The notes under the pieces: model-generated | Seen by the model: only the letters and a program-made list of their open reading frames with translations | Told to the model about the DNA's origin: nothing | The model's database searches: none | Translations under genes and position numbers: made by a program | Shown: piece by piece, positions 46,702 through 55,598 of the stretch | Numbering within the stretch: the first letter of the stretch is position 1 | Layout of the letters: each line of letters begins with the position of its first letter | Source: Pseudomonas sp. 102515 | Lineage (GTDB): Bacteria; Pseudomonadota; Gammaproteobacteria; Pseudomonadales; Pseudomonadaceae | DNA length: 64,000 nucleotides | Assembly (NCBI RefSeq): GCF_031085165.1 | Contig: NZ_JAVHTY010000001.1 | Coordinates: forward strand, 62,001-126,000 | Direction: 5' to 3'

Positions 46702-47415
46702 ATGCCCTTGCTGCACTACTGCCAGCCACCCGGTGACCGCCAGCTGCCCCGGGCGCTCCAGCCCCTGCACGATGATCCCCTGGCCGCCGGCCGCGAACCG
46801 CACCTGCACGATAGCCGCCTGGGCTATGTGATGGGCAGCGCCGTCGCCCATTCCGCCGATTGCCAGCTGGATGACTTTCCCTGGGTGGAAGTGAGCATTC
46901 TCGAAGTGGGCGAGGTGCAGCTGGAGTGGGCGGGTGGCGCCCTGCAGCTCAAGGCTGGCGATGCTTTCATCCTGCCGCGTGGCCTGAGTTGCCGCTGGCG
47001 TCACAGCGGCGAGCTGCGGCGCCTGTTCATGGCCTTTCCCGGCCGGGCCAGCGAAGGCCCCATGCCCCAGGCACCCGTGCTGCTGGATCCCTCGGCCTCG
47101 CGCGAACCCTCGCCGCCGCCGGCGGCCAGCGTCTTGCTCAGTCCTGAGCCCACGGCCACCGGCTGCGACCTGTTCGAAAGCGGCGGCGGCGCCCTGCGGA
47201 TCGGCATGTGGGATTGCACGGGCTACAGGCGCAAGGCGGTGAGCAATCCCCATTGCGAGCTGATGCTGCTCTATGCCGGCGCCGTGACCCTCGCGGTCGA
47301 GGGTGAAGCGTCCTGCACGGTCAACGCGGGCGAGGCGGTGCTGGTGCCCGCGGAAACGCCCATGGCCTGGGACAGCCAGGAGCGGGTGCGCAAGCTGTAT
47401 TGCATCTTGCGCTGA
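46702..47415 (+). CDS. Bicupin protein (DUF861/EutQ-type)
   Basis: 237 residues with two beta-barrel cupin halves: VEVSILEVGEVQLEWAGG ... KAGDAFILPRGL in the first, and MLLYAGAVTLAVEGE ... NAGEAVLVPAETPMAW in the second. The (R)-W-x-C region of the second half is of cupin_3 type; metal-ligand His residues are sparse, so it may bind a small effector rather than be an enzyme. It has its own copy of the shared promoter box, arguing that it belongs to the same regulon. Confidence 0.75.
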   Translation: MPLLHYCQPPGDRQLPRALQPLHDDPLAAGREPHLHDSRLGYVMGSAVAHSADCQLDDFPWVEVSILEVGEVQLEWAGGALQLKAGDAFILPRGLSCRWRHSGELRRLFMAFPGRASEGPMPQAPVLLDPSASREPSPPPAASVLLSPEPTATGCDLFESGGGALRIGMWDCTGYRRKAVSNPHCELMLLYAGAVTLAVEGEASCTVNAGEAVLVPAETPMAWDSQERVRKLYCILR

Positions 47416-47467
47416 GAAGAGGGCGCTCCGGCAGCCAGGCGCTGGCGGAGCGTAGAGGCGAGGGTGG

Positions 47468-47959
47468 TCAACCCGCCTTGATCAGGCTGCGCAGCGGCAG
47501 GGCGTTCTTGACCACCGGCGACTTGATGACGATGTAGCTGAAGTACTTCTCGATGCCGACGTTGCGGTCGAGGATGGATTCCATCAGTTCCTGGTAGTGG
47601 CCGATGCTGCTGCACATGAAGCGCAGCAGGTAGTCGTAGCCGCCGCTGATGAGGTGGCATTCGAGGATCTCGTCGACACCACGGATGAAGGACTCGAACT
47701 TCACGAAGTCGGCGCGCTTGTGGTCGGAAAGGGTGACCTCGGTGAACACCGTCACCGAGTTGGCGATCTTGGCGAGGTTGACGTGCGCCTCGTAGCCACT
47801 GATGTAGCCGGCCGCCTCCAGGCGCTTGACCCGCTGCAGGCAGGGACTGGGTGAGAGGCCCACGGCTTCGGCCAGGCTGACATTGGTCATCCGGCCATCC
47901 TTCTGCAGCTGCACCAGGATGTTGATGTCGATGCGGTCCAGTTTTGTTGCGGCGTCCAT
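47468..47959 (-). CDS. Lrp/AsnC family regulator
   Basis: 163 residues from ATG 47959 with GAGGAA upstream; the longer frame is not coding. N-terminal HTH (LDRIDINILVQLQKDGRMTNVSLAEAVGLSPSPCLQRVKRLE) and RAM/AsnC ligand domain (GGYDYLLRFMCSS). These regulators sense amino acids. Located next to the HAD, GabT and GabD genes on the same strand, so it is a candidate regulator for the amine region and for the shared-box promoters. Confidence 0.92.
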   Translation of the reverse strand: MDAATKLDRIDINILVQLQKDGRMTNVSLAEAVGLSPSPCLQRVKRLEAAGYISGYEAHVNLAKIANSVTVFTEVTLSDHKRADFVKFESFIRGVDEILECHLISGGYDYLLRFMCSSIGHYQELMESILDRNVGIEKYFSYIVIKSPVVKNALPLRSLIKAG

Positions 47960-47988
47960 CGTCGTTCCTCGCAGTCGTGAACGGCAGG

Positions 47989-48678
47989 CTAGGCACGCAG
48001 GGCGGTCTGATGCGCATGCACCAGGTCGGCGAGACTCGCGTACTCGCACCGCGTGCCATCCAGGGCCTGCCGCGAAAGGTTCCAGGGCCGCGAGCGATCA
48101 CGGCGCAAGGTACACAGCGGAAAATCCACCAGGGGGTTCCAGGGGTCGTCCGGTTCGCTGCCTCTTACCGGCAGCAGATCCCCGCGCGCCAGGCCCAGTT
48201 CTTCCAAGGTGTTGTCCAGCGCCAGGCGCAGATCGCCGCCGCGGTTGGGGATCACGGCGGCGAACACCTCGGGCAAGCGTGCCGTGACCGCCGCGGCGTC
48301 GCCGTCATCGGGCGAGGCCAGCAACACCAATCGATAGAACTTGCTCAGGTACTGCAGCGCGCCCGGCGCATCCTCGAACACCGGCCAGCACGTCGTGGCG
48401 TTTCCAAAGGCCACGCTGGCATCCAGATCGGCTTCCTGCTGCAACTCCTGCGCCAGACGCTGGTGGATACGCAGGTGCAGACTGGTCTGGCTGGCGTTGG
48501 GCGCGGCCCGGCGTAGCTCGCGGGCGAGGCGGTGATAGCTGCCGAGCAGCCAGTCGGGATGGGTGCTCAGCCCCGCCTGCGCCACAAGGGGGCGCAGGGC
48601 TTCGAGGATGCCCCCTTCGCGGTCGACGAGGGTGCCGTAGCAGGAAAAGCCTAGGGCCTGGTAACGCGTGATTCTCAT
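47989..48678 (-). CDS. HAD type II homologue lacking the nucleophile Asp
   Basis: 229 residues from ATG 48678. Clear type II HAD fold with ALGFSCYGTLVDREG at the N-terminus, where active members have FDCYGTL: the codon is TCC (Ser) instead of Asp. Motif II Ser survives (LLASPDDGD), but the motif III/IV region (VRGSEPDDPWNP) is altered too. It is therefore probably catalytically dead, perhaps a sensor or scaffold. It lies between the Lrp and aminotransferase genes. Confidence 0.8.
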   Translation of the reverse strand: MRITRYQALGFSCYGTLVDREGGILEALRPLVAQAGLSTHPDWLLGSYHRLARELRRAAPNASQTSLHLRIHQRLAQELQQEADLDASVAFGNATTCWPVFEDAPGALQYLSKFYRLVLLASPDDGDAAAVTARLPEVFAAVIPNRGGDLRLALDNTLEELGLARGDLLPVRGSEPDDPWNPLVDFPLCTLRRDRSRPWNLSRQALDGTRCEYASLADLVHAHQTALRA

Positions 48679-48733
48679 GGTCGGTTTCCCCTTGGCGCCG
48701 CCACAGCGGGGCCGGGCGGCGTTACGTTCGACC

Positions 48734-50023
48734 TCAGGCACCTGCCTGGGCGAGGGCCTGGCCGAACATGTGCAAGGCTTCGGCCAGTTGTGCCTCGGTG
48801 GTCACCAGGGGCGCCAGGAAGCGGATGACATTGCGTTCGACACCGCACTTGATCACCAGCAGGCCCGCCTGGCGGGCGCCGTCGATGACCTGCTGGGCGA
48901 GGACGGCGTCCGGACTGTAGCCATCGGCGCCGACCATTTCCACCGCCAGCATGAAGCCGCGGCCGCGCACCTCGCCGATGCGTGGATGCCGCCGCTGCAG
49001 CTCGAGCAGACCGCTGCGCAGCTGCTCGCCGAGGGCGACGCCACGGGCGACTAGGTCCTCCTCCGCGAACACGTCCAGCACCGCCAGGGCCGCGGCGCAG
49101 GCCAGGGCGTTGCCGCCATAGGTGCCGCCGAGGCCGCCGGGCAGGGGCGCGTCCATGATGGCGGCGCGACCGACCACCCCGGAGAGCGGCAGGCCGCCGG
49201 CCAGGCTCTTGGCCACCGTCACCAGATCGGGCTGGACGCCGGTCTGCTGGAAGGCGAAGAGGCTGCCGGTCCGGCCGAAGCCGGTCTGGATCTCGTCGGC
49301 GATCAGCGCGATGCCGTGCTGGTCGCAGAGGGCGCGCAGCGCCTGGAGGAATTCCACCGGCGCCGGGCGGAAGCCGCCGTCGCCCTGCACCGGTTCGATC
49401 AGAATGGCGGCCACCTGGTCGGGTGCGATCTGGGTGGCGAAGACGTCGCGCAAGCCGGCCAGGGCCTGCTGGGTATCCACGCCGCGGAAGGCGTCGGGGT
49501 AGGGCGCGTGGTAGATGTCACCGGGGAAGGGGCCGAAGTTCTGCTTGTAGGGCTGGGCGAAGCCGGTGAGGGTCACGCCGAGCAGGGTGCGGCCATGGAA
49601 GCCGCCGCGAAAGGCGACCACCCCGGGCCGTTTGGTGTGAGCGCGGGCGATCTTGATGGCATTTTCCACGGCTTCGGCACCGGAGGTCAGCAGTAGCGTC
49701 TTGTAGGCTTCACCGCCGCCGATGAGGGTGTTGAGACGGCTGGCCAGCTCCAGGTAGGGCTCGTAGGCCATCACCTGGAAGCTGGCGTGGGAGATCTCGC
49801 CGACCTGGCGGCGTACGGCCTCCACCACCCGTGGGTGGTTGTGACCGACGTTGAGCACGCCGATGCCGCCGACGAAATCGAGGTAGCGGCGACCGTCCAC
49901 GTCCCAGACTTCGCTGCCCTGGGCGCGGGCCACCACGACGGGATGGGCGGTGATGATGCCGCGGGGCACGCCTTGTTCGCGAAGACCCAGCAGGCGGTCG
50001 GTGGCTTTGGCAGCGGAATTCAT
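48734..50023 (-). CDS. gabT: 4-aminobutyrate-type aminotransferase
   Basis: 429 residues from ATG 50023 (the frame extends to 51268 antisense to gabD, which is non-coding). Class III aminotransferase: HPVVVARAQGSEVWDVDGRRYLDF, LTSGAEAVENAIKIAR, FRGGFHGRTLLG, IADEIQTGFGRTG and the PLP Lys in VAKSLAGGLP. It moves the amino group of GABA or another omega-amino acid to 2-oxoglutarate, giving succinate semialdehyde for the next enzyme. Confidence 0.92.
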   Translation of the reverse strand: MNSAAKATDRLLGLREQGVPRGIITAHPVVVARAQGSEVWDVDGRRYLDFVGGIGVLNVGHNHPRVVEAVRRQVGEISHASFQVMAYEPYLELASRLNTLIGGGEAYKTLLLTSGAEAVENAIKIARAHTKRPGVVAFRGGFHGRTLLGVTLTGFAQPYKQNFGPFPGDIYHAPYPDAFRGVDTQQALAGLRDVFATQIAPDQVAAILIEPVQGDGGFRPAPVEFLQALRALCDQHGIALIADEIQTGFGRTGSLFAFQQTGVQPDLVTVAKSLAGGLPLSGVVGRAAIMDAPLPGGLGGTYGGNALACAAALAVLDVFAEEDLVARGVALGEQLRSGLLELQRRHPRIGEVRGRGFMLAVEMVGADGYSPDAVLAQQVIDGARQAGLLVIKCGVERNVIRFLAPLVTTEAQLAEALHMFGQALAQAGA

Positions 50024-50166
50024 GCAGCGATACTCCAGGCAGGGGCGAGAGTTCCAGCCTACGCAGGCCGCGGGGTCGGTAACGCTGAAGTTGCCGGCCC
50101 GGGCATCGTGATCGGCTGTTTTGGTCAGGGGCGGCGGCATTTTCGGTTGCCTGCCGCCTATGGGTT

Positions 50167-51630
50167 TCAGTCGAGCCCGCCGAGGTGCCAGGCCTTGACC
50201 TCGAGGTACTCGTCCAGCCCCAGGTGCGAGCCTTCGCGGCCCAGGCCGGATTGCTTCACGCCGCCAAAGGGCGCGACCTCCATCGACAGGGTGCCCGTGT
50301 TGAGGGCCACCATGCCGAATTCCAGCTGCTCGCCGACGCGCCAGGCGCGGCGCAGGTCCTGGGTGTAGTAGTAGGCCCCCAGCCCATAGGGCGTGGCATT
50401 GGCCAACGCCAGCGCCTCGGCTTCGTCGCGGAAGCGGAACAGCGGCGCCACCGGACCGAAGGTCTCCTCGCGGGCCAGCAGCATGTCCGCCGTGGCACCG
50501 GTGAGCACCGTGGGCGCGACGAACTGGTTGCGGCCGCTGGGCAAGCCGCCGAACAGTGCCTTGGCGCCCTGGGTCAGGGCGTCGTCGACATGGCGCGCCA
50601 CCTTGTCGACCGCCAGGCGATTGATCAGGGGGCCGAGGGTCACGCCGGTCTCCAGGCCATTGCCCACCTTGAACCTGGCCACCTCGGCGGCCAGCCGCTC
50701 GGCGAAACGGTCGTGGATGCCGTCCTGCACCAGGATGCGGTTGGCACAAACGCAGGTCTGGCCGGCGTTGCGGAATTTGCTCTGCAGCACCCCGGCGACG
50801 GCCAGGTCCAGGTCGGCGTCGTCGAAGACGATGAAGGGCGCGTTGCCGCCCAGTTCCATGCTGGTGCGCTTCACCGTGGCCGCGCACTGCGCCAGCAGCA
50901 GCTGACCGATGCGCGTGGAGCCGGTGAACGACAGCTTGCGCACCGCCGGATTGCCGGTCAGCTCGCCGCCGATGCCGGCGGGCATCCCGGTGAGTACGTT
51001 GAAGACCCCGGGCGGAAAGCCGGCGCGATCGGCCAGTTCGGCCAGCGCCAGGGCGGACAGCGGGGTGAGATCCGAGGGCTTGATCACCACCGGGCAGCCG
51101 GCGGCGAGCGCCGGCGCGGCCTTGCGGGTGATCATGGCGTTGGGGAAATTCCAGGGGGTGATGGCGGCCGCGACCCCTACCGGTTGCCGCAGTACCAGCA
51201 CCCGGCGATCCCGGGCGGGGGCGGGCAGGATGTCGCCAAAGCTGCGCCGGGCTTCCTCGGCGAACCATTTGACGAAGCTGGCGCCATAGGCGATCTCGCC
51301 ACGGGCCTCGGCCAGCGGCTTGCCCTGTTCCAGGGTCATCAGCAGGGCCAGGTCTTCCTGATGCTCCAGAATCAGCGCGTGCCAGCGCTCCAGCAGGGCC
51401 GCGCGCTCGGCTGCCGGACGCTCGCGCCAGGCCGGCCAGGCCGACTCCGCCGCAGCGATGGCTCGGGCGGTTTCCGCGGCTTCCAGGGCCACGACCCGGG
51501 CGAGGGTCTCGCCGGTGGCGGGGTTGTCCACGGCAAAGGTAGCGCCGTTGTCGGCGGCTATCCAGTGGCCGTCGACATAGGCTGAGGCTTTGAACAGGCG
51601 GGGATCCCGCAGATCGCGGTGCAGCGGCAT
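50167..51630 (-). CDS. gabD: Succinate-semialdehyde dehydrogenase
   Basis: 487 residues. GabD signatures: ATGETLARV, ITPWNFPNAMITRKAAPALAAG, LSFTGSTRIGQLLL, LELGGNAPFIVFDDA (active Glu) and NAGQTCVCANRIL (active Cys). Oxidises succinate semialdehyde to succinate with NAD(P)+. Upstream 143 bp from gabT on the same strand, together completing GABA breakdown. A -10-like TAGACT lies before its start, but I could not match the shared box there. Confidence 0.93.
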   Translation of the reverse strand: MPLHRDLRDPRLFKASAYVDGHWIAADNGATFAVDNPATGETLARVVALEAAETARAIAAAESAWPAWRERPAAERAALLERWHALILEHQEDLALLMTLEQGKPLAEARGEIAYGASFVKWFAEEARRSFGDILPAPARDRRVLVLRQPVGVAAAITPWNFPNAMITRKAAPALAAGCPVVIKPSDLTPLSALALAELADRAGFPPGVFNVLTGMPAGIGGELTGNPAVRKLSFTGSTRIGQLLLAQCAATVKRTSMELGGNAPFIVFDDADLDLAVAGVLQSKFRNAGQTCVCANRILVQDGIHDRFAERLAAEVARFKVGNGLETGVTLGPLINRLAVDKVARHVDDALTQGAKALFGGLPSGRNQFVAPTVLTGATADMLLAREETFGPVAPLFRFRDEAEALALANATPYGLGAYYYTQDLRRAWRVGEQLEFGMVALNTGTLSMEVAPFGGVKQSGLGREGSHLGLDEYLEVKAWHLGGLD

Positions 51631-51762
51631 GGTGGCGCTCCCAGTGGCAGGTCAGTCCCTGAGTCTAGGGAGCGGCGGCGGCCACCAATGCTGAATTGTC
51701 GCGCCCGAAAGGGCGAGGAAACGCGTTCGCCGCGGCCTGGCCGCAGTTTCTGCGGTGACCTC

Positions 51763-52674
51763 TCAGTCCGCTGCGCGAGGCGGTTCGCCAAACAGCGGAT
51801 CACCGCGCAGCGCGGCCACCGCCAGCTCGACGAAGGCCCTGACCTTGGCCGCCGCCTGGCGACCCTGGGGATAGACCAGGTGCACCGGCAGCGGCGCCTC
51901 TTCATGGTCTTCCAGCACGATCCGCAGACTGCCCTCGGCCAGCGCCGGGGCGATCTGGTAGTGCGGCACCCGGGTCAGGCCGTGCCCCGCCTTGGCGGCG
52001 GCGATGGCGGCTTCGTTGGTATTGCACAACAGCAGCGGATCCACCACCACCCGCTGCCCGCGGGCGAAGCGCCATTCCGGCGAGGCCCAGGCGCCCTGGC
52101 AGGCAAGGATGCGGTGCTCCTTGAGCGCGGCAGGAGTGACGGGGATGCCCTGGGCCTCCAGGTAGCCCGGCGCCGCGCAGACCACTCGCCGCATCTGGCC
52201 GACCTGGATGGCGGTCAGGCCCGAGTCCGGCAACTGGCCGATGCGCAGGGCGACATCCATGCCTTCGTCCAGCAGATTCACCTGGCGGTCGACGAACAGG
52301 GTACGCACGCGCATGTCCGGATAACGGGCGAGAAAGGCCAGCGCCAGCGGCAGTACGTGCAGCTGGCCGAACAGCATGGGCGCGGTGACGGCCAGGGTAC
52401 CCGAGGGCCGGGCCTGGTGTCCCGCCGCGGCCAGTTCCGCCTCGGCGATCTCCCCCAGGATGCGCCGGCAATCCTGCAGATAGCGCGCACCGGCCTCGGT
52501 GGGTTTCACCGAGCGGGTGGTGCGCACCAGCAAGCGGGCGCCGACCAGCGCTTCCAGGCCCGCCACCAGGCGGGTCACCGCCGGGGCACTCAGGTGCAGA
52601 TCCCGGGCGGCGCGGGCGAAACTCTCGGTCTCGGCCACCTTCACGAATACGCGCATCGCCTGCCAACGATCCAT
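51763..52674 (-). CDS. LysR family regulator
   Basis: 303 residues from ATG 52674; the open frame further upstream is antisense to the next gene. HTH: AMRVFVKVAETESFARAARDLHLSAPAVTRLVAGLEALVGARLL; effector domain RPSGTLAVTAPMLFGQLHVLPL and LDEGMDVALRIGQLPDSGL place it in the CrgA/DmlR-like group. It sits between gabD and the PNPOx/FeS gene on the same strand, with 76 bp to the latter; target unknown. Confidence 0.9.
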   Translation of the reverse strand: MDRWQAMRVFVKVAETESFARAARDLHLSAPAVTRLVAGLEALVGARLLVRTTRSVKPTEAGARYLQDCRRILGEIAEAELAAAGHQARPSGTLAVTAPMLFGQLHVLPLALAFLARYPDMRVRTLFVDRQVNLLDEGMDVALRIGQLPDSGLTAIQVGQMRRVVCAAPGYLEAQGIPVTPAALKEHRILACQGAWASPEWRFARGQRVVVDPLLLCNTNEAAIAAAKAGHGLTRVPHYQIAPALAEGSLRIVLEDHEEAPLPVHLVYPQGRQAAAKVRAFVELAVAALRGDPLFGEPPRAAD

Positions 52675-52750
52675 CTGCGGGGTCTTCCTCAGGGCGCCGG
52701 AGCGGCCCGGCAAGACGCCCATGGTAGTCGACCCGGCCAGACAGGCTAGC

Positions 52751-54778
52751 CTAGAGATCCAGTTCCAGCGGTACGGACCCGGCGGCGGGCCGCGCGCAAC
52801 AGAGCAGGGCCTGGTCGACGGCGACCGCCGCGGCGGGTTCTTTGGCATAGGTGACCGCGCCCTGGAGCAGCCCCGTGCGACAGCTGCCACAGTGCCCCTC
52901 GCGACAGCTGAAGGCGGGCTCCAGGCCCTGGGCCTCGGCCAGCTCCAGCAGGCTGCCGGAGGCGGGCGTCCACTGCGCTTCCTGGCCGGACGCCGCGAAG
53001 CGCACCCGGACGGCCTTGGTGGCCGCGGCAGGCCGTACGGTCGCCGCCGTCGCCGCACCGCTGCGCACCCGTCCGGCCGGACCGAAGGCCTCGGCATGGA
53101 TACGGCCATCCTCAATGCCAAAACCGCGCAGGCCATCATAGAGGCCCTGGGTAAAGGCCGTGGGACCGCAGAGGTAGAAGTCATAGTCACCGAAGGGCAG
53201 ATGGCGGCCCAGCAGCGCCATGTCGATGCGCCCGGCGACGTCATAGTCCACCCCGGGAAGGGCTGCAGCGGGATCGCTCAGCACCCTGATCACCCGTAGC
53301 GTTTCCGGAGCCCTAGCCATCAGCTCGCTCAGCTCCCGGTCGAAGGCCCGTTCCGCCTGGGTCCGGGCGCCATAGAACAGCGTGACTGGCCGCCGACCCT
53401 GATGGACCGCCTGGCGCAGCATGGCCAGCAACGGAGTGATACCGATCCCGGCGGCCAGGAACACCAGGGGGCGCGCCGCCGAGACCGCCAGGGTGAAGTC
53501 GCCGGCGGGCGCCCGGGCCTCGATCAGGTCGCCTTCGCGCAGCCGATCGTGCAGCAGCCGCGAGACCAGACCGTCGCGCTTGACGCTGATGCGGTAATGG
53601 CCGTCGGCGGGGAGGGAGGTCAGGGTATAGGTTCGCACCAGGGAGGGCTGCCCCGCTTCGGGTGTCACCCGGAGCGGCAGGAATTGACCGGCTTGATAGG
53701 GCGGCAAGGCGGCACCGTCCAGGGGCTCCAGGTGGAAAGAGCGGATGGTGGCGCTTTCCTGGACGATGCGGGCGATGCGCAGCGGACGCCAGCGCCGAAC
53801 CTGGGGACTGGCTTGCAGGCGCCGCTCGGCGTCCGCCCAGCTGCCGGTCAGCCGACTGCTGTCCGACTCGCCGCCGGGCTGCGCCTGCCAGCGCAGCGCC
53901 AGGGCACTACGGCGCCGGACGATACGCTGGGGGCGAAAGGTCCAGAGGCGTTCGGCGCCCTCGAAGGCGGCGATTTCGGGCGAGTCGAACAGCACCTCGG
54001 CGGTGCCGCTCAGCTGTAGCAGATCGCCGTGCTCAAGGTCCACGAACAGCAGTCCGGCCCGGCCATTGGCGATGACATTGCCCAGGGTGTTGAAGAACAG
54101 ATTGCCGTTGAAGTCGGGAATGGTCAGCAGGCCCTCGGCATCCACCCGGACGAAGCCCGGCTTGCCTCCCCGGTGGGAGACATCGACCCGTCGCTGGCCC
54201 TGCGGGTCGGCATAGGAGGCGACGAAAAAGGCATCGGCGCCGGCGATGAGCGCGCGGGCCGCCGCGTCCAGGCTGGTGGGGTGCTCCGATGGCACGGCCA
54301 GGGCGGCGCCCGGTTCGTGGGCGAAGCTCAGGTCGCGCAGCTGGATATAGCGCGGGCAGTTGCCGAAGCTCTGGTCCACCGTCACGCGCAGCCCCTGGGC
54401 CGTGGGGCTGAGGATGCCGTTCATGCGATTGCGGCGGCGCGTGTGCCACTCGATGCCCAGCAGGCCCACGGCAGCGCCTGCGCCCAGTCCGGGCGCCGCT
54501 GGGTCCTCGCTGGCGGGGCGGGCGGCGAGGTCGAGGGTGGTGGGGGTGGGCGAGGCGAGAAAGCCCGGCTGGCCTTCCAGGATAGTCGCCCAGGCGTCCC
54601 CTGCGGCATCCACGCTGCCCAGTACCACGAAGGGCAGCTGGGCGAAGAACTGGCGATGCTGGTCGGGCATGAACGGCCGGATCACCCGCGGCCCCAGGGC
54701 CTCCAGGCGCTCACGGACGCCCAGGCGTTCCTGGATGAGGGTTTCCCCGGCGTGCCAGGTGGGTAGGGGCTCGTGCAT
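52751..54778 (-). CDS. PNPOx-like / ferredoxin-reductase / 2Fe-2S fusion flavoprotein
   Basis: 675 residues from ATG 54778 (GGAGG eight bases upstream). Three modules in order: an N-terminal pyridoxamine-phosphate-oxidase-type split barrel (FFAQLPFVVLGSVDAAGDAWAT and NCPRYIQLRD), a ferredoxin-NADP reductase module (FAD motif RTYTLTS, NAD motif AAGIGITPLLAMLR, YLCGPTAF), and a C-terminal plant-type ferredoxin (CREGHCGSCRTG plus a final Cys). It carries electrons from NAD(P)H to a cluster and may act on a ring or lipid compound, or as a reductase for a partner. Paired with a GST gene 31 bp upstream. Confidence 0.88.
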   Translation of the reverse strand: MHEPLPTWHAGETLIQERLGVRERLEALGPRVIRPFMPDQHRQFFAQLPFVVLGSVDAAGDAWATILEGQPGFLASPTPTTLDLAARPASEDPAAPGLGAGAAVGLLGIEWHTRRRNRMNGILSPTAQGLRVTVDQSFGNCPRYIQLRDLSFAHEPGAALAVPSEHPTSLDAAARALIAGADAFFVASYADPQGQRRVDVSHRGGKPGFVRVDAEGLLTIPDFNGNLFFNTLGNVIANGRAGLLFVDLEHGDLLQLSGTAEVLFDSPEIAAFEGAERLWTFRPQRIVRRRSALALRWQAQPGGESDSSRLTGSWADAERRLQASPQVRRWRPLRIARIVQESATIRSFHLEPLDGAALPPYQAGQFLPLRVTPEAGQPSLVRTYTLTSLPADGHYRISVKRDGLVSRLLHDRLREGDLIEARAPAGDFTLAVSAARPLVFLAAGIGITPLLAMLRQAVHQGRRPVTLFYGARTQAERAFDRELSELMARAPETLRVIRVLSDPAAALPGVDYDVAGRIDMALLGRHLPFGDYDFYLCGPTAFTQGLYDGLRGFGIEDGRIHAEAFGPAGRVRSGAATAATVRPAAATKAVRVRFAASGQEAQWTPASGSLLELAEAQGLEPAFSCREGHCGSCRTGLLQGAVTYAKEPAAAVAVDQALLCCARPAAGSVPLELDL

Positions 54779-54809
54779 GACCTTGGCCTCCAGTAGGGTG
54801 AAGGTGCGA

Positions 54810-55421
54810 TCAGGCCCGGAGGCCGGCAGCGGTGCGGGGGAAGGGCACGAAGCCGGGCATGGCCTCCACCCGCTGCAGGAAGGCGCGCACAGCCGCATAG
54901 GGCGCCAGCTCCACATTGCCTTCCGGCGCTCCGGCCAGGTAGCTGTAGAGGGCGATGTCGGCGATGGTCGGATGATCGGCGGCCAACCACTCTCGTGTGG
55001 CCAGGTGCGCTTCCAGACGTTCGAGCAGGACATGGGCTCGGGCGATGACCTCTTCGGGATTCAGGCGGGCGCCGAACACCGTGATCAGGCGCGCCGCCGC
55101 CGGGCCATAGGCCAGCTCTCCGGCGGCCACCGACAGCCAGCGCTGCACCGCCGCCGCGCCAAGCGGATCTTCCGGCAGCCAGTCGCGGCGACCGGCCTTT
55201 TTCGCCAGGTAGACGAGGATGGCATTGGCATCGGCGACCGCCGTCGTGCCGTCCTCCAGCACCGGCACCTGGCCGAAGGGATTGAGGGCGAGGAATTCCG
55301 GCGTGCGATTGGCGCCGCCCGGAATATCGATGTCGATCAATTCGACGTCCAGCCCCAGCAGCGAGGCGAAGAGCACGGCGCGATGGGCATGACCGGACAG
55401 CGGGGTGTGATAGAGCTTCAT
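54810..55421 (-). CDS. Glutathione S-transferase
   Basis: 203 residues from ATG 55421. N-terminal thioredoxin-like domain [32 protein letters not shown] and [27 protein letters not shown] (glutathione-site loop and cis-Pro), C-terminal all-helical domain with [14 protein letters not shown]. It conjugates glutathione to, or reduces, an electrophile. It appears to start the short operon with the PNPOx/FeS gene. Confidence 0.9.
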   Translation of the reverse strand: MKLYHTPLSGHAHRAVLFASLLGLDVELIDIDIPGGANRTPEFLALNPFGQVPVLEDGTTAVADANAILVYLAKKAGRRDWLPEDPLGAAAVQRWLSVAAGELAYGPAAARLITVFGARLNPEEVIARAHVLLERLEAHLATREWLAADHPTIADIALYSYLAGAPEGNVELAPYAAVRAFLQRVEAMPGFVPFPRTAAGLRA

Positions 55422-55523
55422 GATCCGACTCCTGGCAGGCATCGGGCCGAGGGTGGTCCCGATAGGTGCTACCAGCTTGGGATCAACGCGCTTTCGAGGG
55501 AATGGGTCTTCTGGTCAGTTCAG

Positions 55524-55597
55524 CATTCCGCAAAATGGAATGATCGAGCCAGCTCCTGTACGAAGCATCACCAAGCGCAGGCACCTTTCGTACAGGA
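55524..55597 (-). repeat. Two inverted repeats between the M20 and GST genes
   Basis: TCCTGTACGAA (55554-55564) and TTCGTACAGGA (55587-55597) are perfect 11-bp arms around a 22-base loop, starting 2 bases after the M20 stop codon on the minus strand; no T-run follows, so it is a processing hairpin or unusual terminator. A second dyad CATTCC-N7-GGAATG (55524-55542) follows and could be an operator for the GST operon. Confidence 0.55.
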
Positions 55598-55598
55598 C

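Noticed and set aside
50024-50166. Possible shared box AAAACAGCCGAT before gabT
   Set aside because: Only about 8 of 12 defined positions fit and the -10 is off by one base; too weak to add gabT to the regulon. The gabD upstream region fits even less well.
50024-51268. N-terminal extension of the aminotransferase frame
   Set aside because: It runs over gabD on the same strand in another frame; the translation is Arg/Gly-rich and the real start at 50023 has a ribosome site and family N-terminus.
47468-51630. Ectoine degradation cluster (Lrp, aminotransferase, SSADH, M20)
   Set aside because: No ectoine hydrolase (DoeA-type M24) is present and the PhyH protein lacks the ectoine-hydroxylase signature.
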